Shown here: positions 1 to 10,933 of the stretch, piece after piece
How the letters are laid out: each line of letters begins with the position of its first letter
How positions within the stretch are numbered: position 1 is the first letter of the stretch
Assembly (NCBI GenBank): GCA_963978545.1
Contig: OZ021726.1
Location: 31,096,459-31,160,458, forward strand
DNA: 64,000 nucleotides
Source: Linyphia triangularis
Taxonomy: Eukaryota > Arthropoda > Arachnida > Araneae > Linyphiidae
Direction of reading: 5' to 3'
Notes under the pieces: model-generated
Databases searched by the model: none
What the model saw: the letters and a program-made list of their open reading frames with translations, nothing else
Told to the model about the DNA's origin: nothing
Translations under genes and position numbers: made by a program

Positions 1-1230
1 AATTCCTATTGCTGATTCAGGATTCTTTATGGGGCATAATAAAGAATTATGTCTAGCATCTCGGCACCATCTACAAACATGTTTCGATCTGCAGTTGTGA
101 TAATAGTGCAATCCTAAGCATTTAAAACAGAGCTTGTTTTTTAAAACTATTTCTTTTCGTTGCAGCATATTCATTTCTAAGAATTTATCACATTTATAAA
201 GCACATGATTCTCGTTGGCGCTATTTCCCTTACACAGAATACAGGGCAAAACTGGGTTAGATGATTTCACCATAAGTGACCTTGGTTTGTTAAAGTTACG
301 CTCTTGAAATTTGGGTTTTATGGAAGTACTTTTACTCACATTATCTAAGACTTGGGAACGCTTTTCCAAGAATAAAATTAAATCATCAAGCAGAGGAACT
401 TCATTTGAACTTATTGATAATTCATATTGCTTTCGCGTCTCACGATCTAATTTTTGCAAAACTAGATTTAATATTAATATATCCGAAAGATTATTGGTTT
501 CAAACTTAAGAACTTTTAATGCACGAATGTTCTTTTTAACATTGTCAATTAGACTTCTCAAATCTTTCGCCGACTCCTGATTGAGTTTATCCATTACTAA
601 AATAGCCTTGATGTGAGTTTCAACAATATATCTTTTGTTTTCAAATCTATCCTCCAATGCTTTAAACAAAGAAATAAATGTATCATCGGTACTAATTAAT
701 GTTTTCGCTTCACCTATTAATGATGCATTAAGATAATGTAGTTTTTGTTCTGAAGACAAACTATCATTTAATCCAATTATGTTATTAAACTGCAATTTGA
801 AACTATTCCAGTCCTCGTATTTACCTGAAAATATAGGAAGAGGAATTTCCGGAAGTTTAATACTCGTAGTATTCTCACGAACCACAGAGTTCTGTGAACT
901 GTTGTTTTCTGAGCTCTCACTCCGTGAGGGTTGCACTTGCGGTTTCTCTAATTCTCTAAGAACCCTTTTTAACTTAGACCTAGCTCGAATTATCTTATCG
1001 TCATAGCCCTCATTTCCAGAGAGTTCCTTGCCGAAATCCTCTGGAGTAGAAACCAAGTTCAGAACATCATTATTTATAGCTTTTAACGATTTTTCCTTTT
1101 CGTAAAGAAAGTCTAACAGTTCTAGAACTTCATCTTTGTTTTGAAGCGATTCGTCTATTTTAGAAATCAGTTTCGTGATGCTTGTCCTAAGCGATGCACG
1201 AATGTTTTTAAGTTTCTGCAATTCTTCCAT
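1..1230 (-). CDS. BEL/Pao retrotransposon gag (DUF1759-type), partial
   Basis: An uninterrupted reading frame of 410 codons runs from ATG at 1230-1228 to the window edge, so its end is not seen. The N-terminal ~115 residues are charged and helical. Residues ~126-141 carry the LPEIPLPIFSG-K-EDW signature that opens the DUF1759 gag domain of BEL/Pao polyproteins. The last ~60 residues hold cysteine/histidine clusters (LCxxC, LCFKCLGLHYYHNC, CRWCRDARHNSLLC), the zinc-knuckle region that precedes the aspartic protease in this family. In BEL/Pao elements this is the start of a gag-protease-RT-RNase H-integrase polyprotein; the rest would lie left of the window. No stop or frameshift is seen, so the copy may be recent. 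The family call rests on motif recognition. It is not a host gene. Confidence 0.9.
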   Translation of the reverse strand, partial: MEELQKLKNIRASLRTSITKLISKIDESLQNKDEVLELLDFLYEKEKSLKAINNDVLNLVSTPEDFGKELSGNEGYDDKIIRARSKLKRVLRELEKPQVQPSRSESSENNSSQNSVVRENTTSIKLPEIPLPIFSGKYEDWNSFKLQFNNIIGLNDSLSSEQKLHYLNASLIGEAKTLISTDDTFISLFKALEDRFENKRYIVETHIKAILVMDKLNQESAKDLRSLIDNVKKNIRALKVLKFETNNLSDILILNLVLQKLDRETRKQYELSISSNEVPLLDDLILFLEKRSQVLDNVSKSTSIKPKFQERNFNKPRSLMVKSSNPVLPCILCKGNSANENHVLYKCDKFLEMNMLQRKEIVLKNKLCFKCLGLHYYHNCRSKHVCRWCRDARHNSLLCPIKNPESAIGI

Positions 1231-1426
1231 AATTTAAATTCACAAATTTAAAATAAGAAGCCACTTGCCTACCTTAAACAGTCACTCCAAATTGCTTATA
1301 GTATCCAATTGTGGGCATTCCAATGCGTAGAATCCAACTTGGTATAGTCCAACGTATTGTTTTCGTTTAAACGAATAACTCATCCAAAGGTTAATGCTCA
1401 GTTCTCTCCGCACGACCAGGACCAAA
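1231..1426 (-). other. BEL/Pao leader between LTR and gag
   Basis: This untranslated leader lies between the inferred LTR end and the gag ATG on the - strand. Immediately after the LTR's terminal ACA it reads TTTGGTCCTGGTCGTGCGG, the position and general form of a tRNA primer-binding site in BEL/Pao elements. I could not assign the primer tRNA. Confidence 0.6.
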
Positions 1427-1683
1427 TGTACCGTCCGAAGCTCAGTGTGTGTATTTTTGCAGCAACAAATGGTCTGGCAAGTTCTAATTGTTAACAAACA
1501 ATCTTTATTAGTGGACTGTAGTTGTAGGGGGCTTTTCAAAGCTCTATTTTCACATCCACAGAGAGACCTCTCTATTACATAACCGCTCAAGTGGCGGGAT
1601 CCAATTAGAATGAATACATAACGAAGGGGAAATGGTTAGAGGGATGGAGCTGCGCAAAAGGAATGCGCAGTACATTAATTACA
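1427..1683 (-). repeat. BEL/Pao 5' long terminal repeat
   Basis: On the - strand this 257 bp block starts TGTAATTAATG and ends GTACA, the TGT...ACA form of BEL/Pao LTRs. It contains AATAAAG (around 1502-1508), a likely poly(A) signal in the R/U5 part. It lies directly upstream of the leader and the gag frame. The 3' LTR is outside the window, so the boundaries rest on sequence form and not on LTR-LTR alignment. The target duplication cannot be checked. Confidence 0.7.
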
Positions 1684-2803
1684 GGCGGAACCAGTGCCCT
1701 TTTCTAGGATGTTATTTCGTGGTGAGGTAATTGTTGCTCTGACTTTAAAGATGTTATTTGCCAAGATTGTTAACCTTGAATTTTTACCACTTCAATCTTA
1801 TTGCTTACATAATCTGAATTTTCCACAGTATGGTAATGGACCTACTGCAGCGGTCTCGGACCCATGGCTGCGGCACATGAGTTGCATTGTACTAGGCCAT
1901 AGATGCTGGCCAAGATATAAATGTTATTAGAGCTTCAGGGGTAGATGGGTACAATCAAGTCACTCGATTGTTAGCAACAATCCAACAACTCAATTATATG
2001 TTTCGATGGTGTAACTAGTGAATAATGAGTGGATTCAGCAGCATTGCTAAAACTATGCAGTTTTAATCCATGCATTGATTTCTTTGTGAGGGATAAGCAA
2101 TGTAAAAAATGCTTTTGACTTTGTTTTTCTAACTTTGACCACTTTTTTTTAGTTTTCTAGTTGTGATAGCAAAGCGACTACAATAAAGTTACTTTCTTTA
2201 TAAAAAAATTATTTTTAAAAATCTTGTACAGTATGTTTTATTAATTAATGATGCACGTACGATCATATTCTATTAGCTAGTGAGCATCTAAGCTTTTTTT
2301 ACAAAATAGGTGGTCCGCTCAACTAAAAAGGTTGGAATCCTCTGACCTACTGCATTGCAACAAAGAATAACAATAACTGTATGCAAGTAGAAAACTTGTA
2401 TTTAAAAATAAAATAACCTGTTGAGTGAAGTAGTCATAAGAGTGTTCTGTTTTCCAAAATTTGACATCTGATTACCATCACTCGAACATGTTTGTACGGC
2501 ACATAACCCTTGTAATAAGCCAACAGCTAAAAAGCATATGATTTTTTTTTTCAGAATTCATTCAAATTATTCAACTTTTAGGTTTATTTAGAAGAAATTT
2601 GTGTTGTTTACCTGACTTATCCCAAAATTTCGTTTCTACTAAAAAAAAAAACACAAAAAAACCTTTCACAAAATTCTAGGTCTGAAAAAAAAACATTTTA
2701 TAAAAATCTATCTGTAAAAGAGACCCTTCTCAAAAATCTATGTTAGATACTTTGACTGCTAACCATTAGAACATTTGGGATTGTGAACCTTCTGGTATAG
2801 TTA
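1684..2803. other. non-coding, nothing recognised
   Basis: AT-rich sequence flanking the LTR retrotransposon. The short frames have no recognisable content. No repeat structure stood out. Confidence 0.5.
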
Positions 2804-3708
2804 CACGGTTTCCGTGCATATGGAAAGTGAGGAAATGTCATGGAAAGTTATGAATTTGGACATTGGGTAAATATTGTCATGGAAAGTCATGATTTTGAGC
2901 GAAAAAATGGCTATAAGTCATGGAAATACAGTGAATTTCATTTAGGTTTTTATTTACGTTTTGACAGAAACAACGGTCACAGTTAAAAACCACGGCCAAT
3001 GAAAACATTTCTGAACTCCCAATTTGTGACATCACACAAGTAGGGTCTCGTAGGTGAAATTTTTTTTTCATACTATGAAAACTGAAATGAACAGTTTGGA
3101 TGAGCTTACGTTTACATTTAAAAAAAAACCTCTGCCTTTTTTCTGTTTTGCTTTGTTGATATCAAAACATTTGATTTTTGTTGATATAATTTATTATTAT
3201 TGACTTATTCTTTCTTCAAATATTTCTTTATTATTAAAGATTGATTAGCTTTTTTAACACGGAAATATCGGGAGAATGGAAAATTATTTTTCCCTTTTTT
3301 TCTTCTGATTTGGAAGTTACTGAAACAAATTTAAAATGAAACTTTATAAACATCATTTTGTGGTACATTGATTTACTTACTATGTTCGTGTTAGTAAAAT
3401 TCATATACAGTCAACTCGCAATAACTCAAAGTCTCATAAGTCGAATATTCGTTTATCTTGGAAGTTTTTATTAGGTTCCAAGAATATGCCTTCAATAGAA
3501 AATGACTTCCGATAACTCTAACTTCGGATAACTCGAAGAATTTGGCCAGTCCCTTGAACTTCAAGTTATTGCAAGTTGACTATAGGTTATTATTAATATT
3601 ATTATTATTATTATTTTTTTTTTTTTTTCTTCTTGAGTCATAGAAAATTATTTGCTTGTCTCTTGAAAAGTCATGGATTTGTGGCATTTTGTTTTGACAG
3701 AAACCCTG
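2804..3708. mobile_element. MITE-like repeat, family A copy 1
   Basis: The left end has ACGGTTTCCGTGCAT followed by repeated TCATGGAAAGT phrases. The right end has AAAAGTCATGGATTTG and finishes TTTTGACAGAAACCCTG, an imperfect inverse of the left end. A second copy lies at 36,748-37,270 with the same start and the shared internal block GGCCAATGAAAA...TTTCTGAACTCC. A right-end fragment is at about 40,190-40,270. No coding capacity. The copy is interrupted by a pogo-like MITE at 3,408-3,582. Confidence 0.6.
3408..3582. mobile_element. pogo/Tigger-like MITE, 175 bp
   Basis: The termini are CAGTCAACTCGCAATAAC on the left and TTGCAAGTTGACTA on the right. They form inverted repeats flanked by TA dinucleotides, as in the Tc1/mariner-pogo group. 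Internal phrases (TCGGATAACTCGAA) resemble other pogo-derived MITEs. It has no coding capacity. It sits inside the family A repeat, so it inserted later. Confidence 0.7.
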
Positions 3709-4224
3709 TAGTTAGCTTGGCAATTACCATGTTAATTTTTTTTTTTTTTAAATTAATACTCAATATATATTTGTATGTTTCATTGAAAAGTTTCCCTCTT
3801 TGGCTTGTCCCTTCTTCTTTTAGAAGAAAATTTTTCAATTTCACAAATTTATTTAGAAATTGAATTATTTTTCACAAAAATTATTAAAAATTTACAAAAA
3901 CAGGACCATGTAATAATTCTTAGACGGATTCTTGAATTTTTTAAAAACAATTTTTTAGTTTTTTTTCTTTTTACACAGAGCCATCTTCTAGCAGTACTGC
4001 TTGAAATATCCTAGATGGTTTTAAAAACTAAAGGTCACTGACTATAAACCAAGTGTAAACGTTAATAAAAACGATTAGTCTAAAACATTCACACCATTTA
4101 TTTTCAGTTTCAAGACGAGATATACAAAAAACCAAACAACCATCTCCATGGTAATATATGTTGCCTTCATGAACGAAGTTAAATAAATCCAAATGATCAC
4201 ACAAGAATAGTCCATTTAATTAAC
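3709..4224. other. non-coding, nothing recognised
   Basis: AT-rich spacer with T-runs. No supported gene or repeat boundary. Confidence 0.5.
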
Positions 4225-4641
4225 AAGGTTCCCACGGTCATTGAAAGTCCTTAAAAGTGCTTAATATTTTTTAACTTGTTTTCAAGGCTTTGAAAGTGCT
4301 TGAAAATGCTTAAAGGTGCTTCAAAGTCTTTGAAAATAATTAGAGGTCCTTAAAAGTCCTTAACTTTTGCTGATGTTGGGTGTCCAATTGCAAAAGTTAT
4401 AAAAATACAACTCGAACTTGCGATTCCCGCATGACCGCCACTTATCTGCACTGTATCAGAATTCTCTGTCATATTTGTATTATGCATCCACCAACTTGTA
4501 ACTTTTTTGGTAGAATATACTTTATTAGAAATTTATATATAGAAATGATACCTGAAAACAAATTTTCAAAAGTGCTTAAAAATATTATTTAGATCCATAA
4601 AAGTCATTGATTTTCATTCTGTGATTTGAGTGAGAACCCTG
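4225..4641. mobile_element. MITE with AGGTTCCCAC / GAGAACCCTG ends
   Basis: A 417 bp element with imperfect inverted ends and a direct 6 bp flank ATTAAC on both sides (4219-4224 and 4642-4647). The interior is filled with repeated GTCCTTAAAAGT / GTGCTTGAAAA phrases. These also form the subterminal sequence of the larger element at 12,818-17,681, so the two are probably related. Confidence 0.65.
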
Positions 4642-5552
4642 ATTAACCAAATCAATAGTACTTCCATCTTTCAAAAAATACTTGATTTGAGAATTTAGAG
4701 GTTCAGTTTTGTATTATTATTTGTCAGTAAGTTTGATCCATTTCATCTTCAAACCTGTGACAGGGCTAAGCCTTTTGACTAAAAAGCGAGTTAAGTGACT
4801 AATTTCAAGGGAAGGCGACTTTTTCACTAATTTGTACTTTTTAAAAATTAATTGGTGATAGTTTTGAAAAAGAAATTATATATTTTTTTTCGATTCACAA
4901 AACGAAACACGTGAGGAATGTAAATGAAATTTATCACCTTTCAACTTTGGTACATGGCACCAAAAGGATTTTTTCAATACTGTTTAAAGTTTGTTGGCAT
5001 GGGGAATTTTTTGAGCTGAATTGTATGTAAAAATTATTGAGTTTGATCACTTTCCTGTGAAGTTCAGCTTTCCTTCCTTGGTACCATGTCTGAAATATAT
5101 TTCCTCTTTGTGTATGGGAATTTCTTCAAATCAGCAGTCATTCATTCCATAACCACTTATGTGTTGTAGTCCCCACTATTATAACCTGTAAGCAACATGT
5201 TCTTTACTGTCTTATTTTGTAGTTTCTTACTGAAAATCATATATTTCTTACTTTATTAAAAAAAGTAAGAAATCTAATTCTGTGTCATTTGTATCTCAAT
5301 TTCTGTTGCAAGGAGAAATGTGAAATTTTAAACATAACTAATTTTTAAATTCGTTTAGTTCCAAAAGAAAAATGTTGAATTTTTAAATAGTTTTTTTTTT
5401 TTTTTAAATTAAATTTTAAAATTTGATTGTAATGGCAATCCAATGGGAAAAAAGTTTCTCCCTACTCAGCTAACCGATGCGAACGCATTCGGGGGTTGCG
5501 AAGTAGGGTGGTTCAACAATACATATAAAAAAAATAAAGTTTCTCGTACTTG
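4642..5552. other. non-coding, nothing recognised
   Basis: AT-rich spacer. A GC-richer phrase at about 5,468-5,515 (AACGCATTCGGGGGTTGCG) resembles one at 8,340-8,392 but is not defined further. Confidence 0.4.
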
Positions 5553-7316
5553 CCAGGCCACCCTTCAAATTTTTTAGACTAGTGGACAGTAATATTCTGG
5601 TAGAATTTCAACTGGAAGAGGGTGCTCAACACTCACGAACTTCATAAGTTAGTGCATTCCATTGTAATTTTTCCATTACTTTTTTTTAAAAATAAAAATC
5701 TACAAATTTCATGTGTATTTTTTTATTCTACAATCTATAACTTTAGAAGTAAAAATTAAAAAAAAAAAAAATTAAGTATGTTTTGTTCTTTAATATTACA
5801 AAAGAATGTCTAAAAAATTTTTGTGGCTCCTACCAAGAAGTGCTTTTCATCTTCATGATTTGTTGCAATTTTATTGAAGTCTTCAATAAGCTTAGCATCT
5901 CATTCTGCACTATCATTCACTACTTGTAAATTTTGAAGCCGTTTTTTTCTTTTACTGTAGTCATCATTGTTATTCCATTTGTCAAGAGAAAGGCTTAATA
6001 AATAACTTGTCTGTATTTAAACGAGATAAGAATTCTGATGTTCTCCTTGTTGCAAAGTCTGACAGTCGTACCCCATCTTTGAAAATATCAATTTCACCTC
6101 TTACATTACACTTAAGTTTTTGCATAGCTGTCATTCCCATTTGCTCTACAGTTCTTTATTTTTCTTTTGTGGAAACTATCAGAAAAGAGATAAAGTCCTA
6201 CTAAATCATCAGATAAATACCACATATGACATTCCATCACTTTTCTAGCAGAAAACGCAATCACTTAGTCTATTGATAGATAATTTTCAAGATCTTTCAA
6301 AATTGTTTCAGGTGCTTCAATTGTAAGATGTGCTTCTACCCATGCTTTTGTATATAAAAGAGTATGATATTGTACAAAACTTAATATCTGATTTTCTTCT
6401 CTTGCTGTTATATTAAATCTCGCTGATCTTGAAATAAATATATCTTTAATGCATATTGTAATTTAGTCATCCGTCAAGCATGTTGAATTGGTCTTGGTCG
6501 AAGCACCATTCCAAACAGCCTTGAATTGCTTAAAGATTTAAATGTTTGGGGAACTTGAAGGCCCAAAACATAAAGTAAATGTTTTTGTCCAACTAATTCC
6601 ATTATGTAATGGCAGCAAGTTAACCAGCGAAGTTCAGATTCAAGTTTTCTTTATAGTAAAGCACATGCTTTATTTAAACTACCAGTATCCAAGCTCGTTG
6701 TGTCAAAGCATATTGCTTGAACCAATTCTGTGACATTCCACATGTATAGCATTAGTTGCATTTTCTCCATCCTCCTTAGATTGAGCTTATTAAGACCATC
6801 TCCAAATACAAATACTGGTAATCGATCAATGCTTCTACATTTCAGGAAGTACTTTGCCAGTGAACAACTGTAGGGAAATTTGGTTTGAATTAACCTTTTA
6901 TTGATTCTGCATACTCCTTCCAGGATTTTTTTATATATTTGCTGAATATTACTTCTTGAAACTGGAATGCAAGATAGATTGTGGCTAAGAACTGCTGCGA
7001 GTAAAACAGTTAGATGAACTGCTTCACTGCCATTCATTATGTAAATAATTATCAGAAATAAAGTTACATGTCATAAAATATTTTAGAATTAATAATAATA
7101 TACTTATATGATACAACAAACTAAATTTCTACAAAAATCTTCTGGTAAAAATTAAAAATATTTCTGAACAGTAAATTATTGCTGCGTTTCCTATTCGTCT
7201 GCTAATGTTAAATTGTGGAGGTCATTGAGCACCCTCTTAGAATTTGAGTAAGAAGTTAAAACTTTTCCAACATTATACTACTGGTGAGTCTAAAAAAAAA
7301 TAAGGCGGTGGCCTGG
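5553..7316. mobile_element. decayed DNA transposon with CCAGGCCACC ends
   Basis: The left end CCAGGCCACCCTTCAAATTTT is mirrored by the right end AAGGCGGTGGCCTGG. The inverted similarity continues inward: TTTTTAGACT and GAGGGTGCTCAA on the left match TGAGCACCCTC and GAGTCTAAAAAA on the right. The interior holds a broken transposase frame on the - strand. No clear target duplication was found. Confidence 0.65.
5811..7037 (-). pseudogene. transposase-like ORF, broken
   Basis: The frame opens at 7037 and stays open for 128 codons. It includes RLPVFVFGDGLNKL and ICFDTTSLDTG, which match a transposase-like family I recognise from arthropod genomes (aspartates in FGDG and CFDTT). Continuing on the - strand in shifting frames, about 6,150-6,450 gives AREENQ, AWVEAHL and ECHMWYLSDDLV, in the order seen in that family. 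The end near 5,811 gives DEKHFLVGAT. Several stops and frameshifts separate these pieces and the N-terminal part is missing, so the copy is dead. I do not assign a transposon superfamily. The surrounding inverted ends at 5,553 and 7,316 fit one element. Confidence 0.6.
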
Positions 7317-7920
7317 ACTCTAACTCAATTTTAATTTTTTTTTTTTTTTTAAATCTCCCTATTGGGGAGCGTTAGCAAGAGTCGAATCAAGAGCATCAAT
7401 CCACTTGTGAATCACAGAAATTTTGCTTTACCAATCCCATGCTGTTCCACTTCTTTGGTATTAACAATACATAGCCAAGGTAAGGGGTCACCGAGAAGGG
7501 GGCGCATCCCCCTTTGGAGATTGCTGGTTTGCTCCCCAGGTTTGGCAAGCATTAGTTCTGATTGAATGATAAAGGCTCTTGAGTAAGCACCATTATCTAC
7601 TTCAAGTTTCAGTTTTAAGTAAAAGAACAGGATTATTTTTATTTGTGGATGGTAATTTATGTTTGTACTTGAAGTGACTTTTCTACTTCTATAAAACTAC
7701 TTCCAAAACCAATTGCAGCACAGATAATTAAAACATTTTTACAGAATTAATAGATACACTTATGGTATTAATTTTATTACTTGAGGATATTATTTTTGGC
7801 TATTTTTTACATATTAGGATACTAAAGCAACTATTTTCAATGTTATTAAGCAGTGGCAGTCCTTTTATGAATTCCCATTTCTCTTTAAATAGTCTTTCAT
7901 TGAATGTTAATTATATATAG
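7317..7920. other. non-coding; upstream of first visible NSMCE3 exon
   Basis: No recognised repeat, and no initiator exon for the MAGE-family gene could be picked out here. An in-frame TAG (7918-7920) directly precedes the first exon, so an upstream coding exon must exist elsewhere. Confidence 0.4.
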
Positions 7921-8010
7921 GATGCTGGAAAAATTATTAAGAGAAAACCTCAGCCGAAAAGAACACAGAGACTTGATTCAGATAGTGAAGGTTTAGATGA
8001 CACTGATTGT
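7921..8010 (+). CDS. NSMCE3: NSMCE3 exon (first visible)
   Basis: Preceded by TATATAG and followed by GTAAGT. Thirty codons, phase 0 to 0, encoding a basic then acidic stretch (KRKPQPKRTQRLDSDSEG). Homology is weak here; it is placed by splice sites, phase and neighbours. Confidence 0.75.
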
Positions 8011-10895
8011 GTAAGTAGAATTTTATGTAATTTTTACGAAGGGTTTTCAATGCAATTTAAAAAAAATTCTATATTTTTATTTAAATTATTTTTACCAAAT
8101 AAATTAAAAATTTCACATTTAAGATTGTGCTTTAAGTCTACAATTTTGCTTTCTTAGGCCCCTTCAGTTAAGGGTACTGGAAGGGGTAAAAGGTCACTTC
8201 CTTCTTCAAGTGGAACAAAACCCACCATTAATACTCCAGTAAAAAATGTTAGTCGAGGGATTGCAGATGTGACATTGAATTCATCTCAAGTTTCTAATGC
8301 GGTATGTTTAATATTCTAATAATTTTTTTTAGTTCAACCTTGGGGGTTCTGCCTCCTGCTGGCTAACGCTCGTCAACCCCCGAACTCTTGAATAAAAAGA
8401 ATTCATAATTAACAATAGAATTCACACAAAAACCAAAGTCATACATTAAATGCCAAAGAAATATTGGTAATGATGCAGTAAGAGACCCCGTTTGCACATA
8501 TAACAATTAAACATATGAAAAAGATTTTCACTTTTGAATAAAAATAATTCATAATTAACAATAAAATGCGCACAAAAACAGAAGTCATACATTAAATGCC
8601 AAAGAAATATTGGTAATGAAGCAGTAAGAGACAGCATTTGCACGTATAAATTTTGTACCCAATTTCAGAATTTTGATTACAATGGAAGTGGGCGTTGGGA
8701 TATTCCACATTTGAAATATTTAACTCTTTTTTTTTTTTTACCCCTTAAAATTTAATTGAGATCGGAATAGCTTGTTCTATGTTTGTCCAATTGTTGACAT
8801 TTGTACTAAATGGGAAGCTATTTTGGCTGTATAGGAAGTGGGAGAGAAGGGATGAATCGGTCATTCAGTGAGGGCATTTGTTTTTAAGAATAGAGATTAA
8901 AATTTTTGTATTGTTGCACTTAGGTTTATTGACTTAAAATTCTAAGTTGGCACAAAATAGATATTTTGTCTCTTTTTAGTTTCAAGCTGGAACAATAGCT
9001 TGGATTATGATTTCAACTACAAATTTTGTTATTTTTCTTAAATCGTAAAAAAGTGTTTTAGAAATTATCATTCTGTCAATAAAATTGTTTAAAAGTTTGA
9101 TCTTTAAAGATTGTGAAAAAAAAAAAATATATATATTATTCAACTCATTGTATTTTTTTTCTTTTATTGCTGGTAGAGTATGAGCACTTCAACGCAAGGC
9201 AGATTCATGAAGTTGGTAATTAGTTTTTATTTTTGTTTTGTTGAAATTTTGTTTTAAAAATATTATTTTCTGTATATAAGTGACAACTTTTATTGCAGTT
9301 TTTTATTTTATCAGTATTTACCATGTAGTTTAGCTGCTGAATTAAAATGTTTACACATTAGTTTTTTAAAGTATTTTTCAATATCTAAGTGAACAATGTG
9401 AACAGTCTATTTTTTTGTTTGAAATATTTTGTAGTTATCGTTATATATAGTTTACCTTTGATAGCATGTGCTTCTTATTAATTTGGGTTGATGCATGTTT
9501 TGCTTTTAATCTGAGTTTAACAAATATTTATTTGTTATTAATCTTGGTTAACACATGTTTATTTATTATTAATCTAGGTGAACAAATGTATTTTTTACAT
9601 TCTAGTAACGGATCAAAAGAAACATGCAATTAAAAAAGTTGGTAAGCGCTTTACTGTTATTATTATTTATAAAAGGAGTTTGCTTTCAATATTTACAAAA
9701 AAAATAGGTTATGGTAATTGATGTTTCTTATAAAACTCTAATTTTTAACCCTCTCCAATGACATGTCTAAAGATATGAATATAACCTATATGAGAATGTG
9801 GTAGCCTCTACGACCAAGTCCCAATGGCAGCAGCAGAACCTGCAAGTTATGTTGAACAAGTTCAGACTGGTTTTCAACTTCTCATAGTTCGGTCTCTATT
9901 ATAGTCGGAACACTGATTTTTTTTGGTCATCTTTTTACTGTAGTTGAGTAGAAAAAAAATAACACTATAATTGTTAACATTGAACAAGGGAGCATGGCAA
10001 AAAATTATTCTGAAAATTGTTCAAATAACCTGAATTTTGTTCTAGTTGTGACCAAAGCTTTAGTCAAGACTCGACTTGAAATAGTCTGAATTTTGGCACT
10101 TACTTTTCTCAAATCGATTAGATGGTTTACCTTTTGTATGTTTCATTGAAAAAAGGGTATCAATCTTCAGAAATGATTGGAAATTTGGAATTTTAGACAA
10201 AGCAATTAATGGAACTAGTCTTGACATATTTCGGATAAACATCTTTAGCTCCAAATAAAATAAAGAAGTGAGTGACTTTGTTATTTAAAGTTGCTTTGTT
10301 AAAATATTGTACTTCAGAAAAGCGAGAAAAAAAAATCCAAGTAAATTGCATGCTTAGTAAAACTCTGTAAATACATGTTTCAACATTAATTAGACAAACA
10401 AACTTGCTTCCTGATCACCAGGCTGTCATCTTAATAATTAAACTACTGAAGTCGCTTAAACTTTCGTCACAATTATTTTTTATGCATTTCATATGTATAG
10501 AAAATACTCATTTTGGATTGTCATAGCAAATTTTTGTACTCAAATTAAAGCAAGTAGGTGCTTATTTTTATTTTTGAATAATTTTTTTTTTTTGCTAAAA
10601 AGGACCCTTATTTAAGTAAACAAACCAAAATTGGGATTTTGAGTAAACATCCAATCTCAATGTAGTTTTAAAATATTTTGAAAATGACAGAGATAGTAAA
10701 CTTTTCCTAAAAATTTTTAATGATATTTGTGATACTTTATAATAATTCATCATGATATTTATTGTCACTCTCAATGCAAAGAGGTATATATGAAGCAATA
10801 AAAGTTGTCTCTTATGTCTCTTTGTGTTAAAAGCGATGATATGATTATGCTTGCTAAAACATCTATCAACTATATTTTACACTGAACAAGTATTA

Positions 10896-10933
<38 letters not shown>

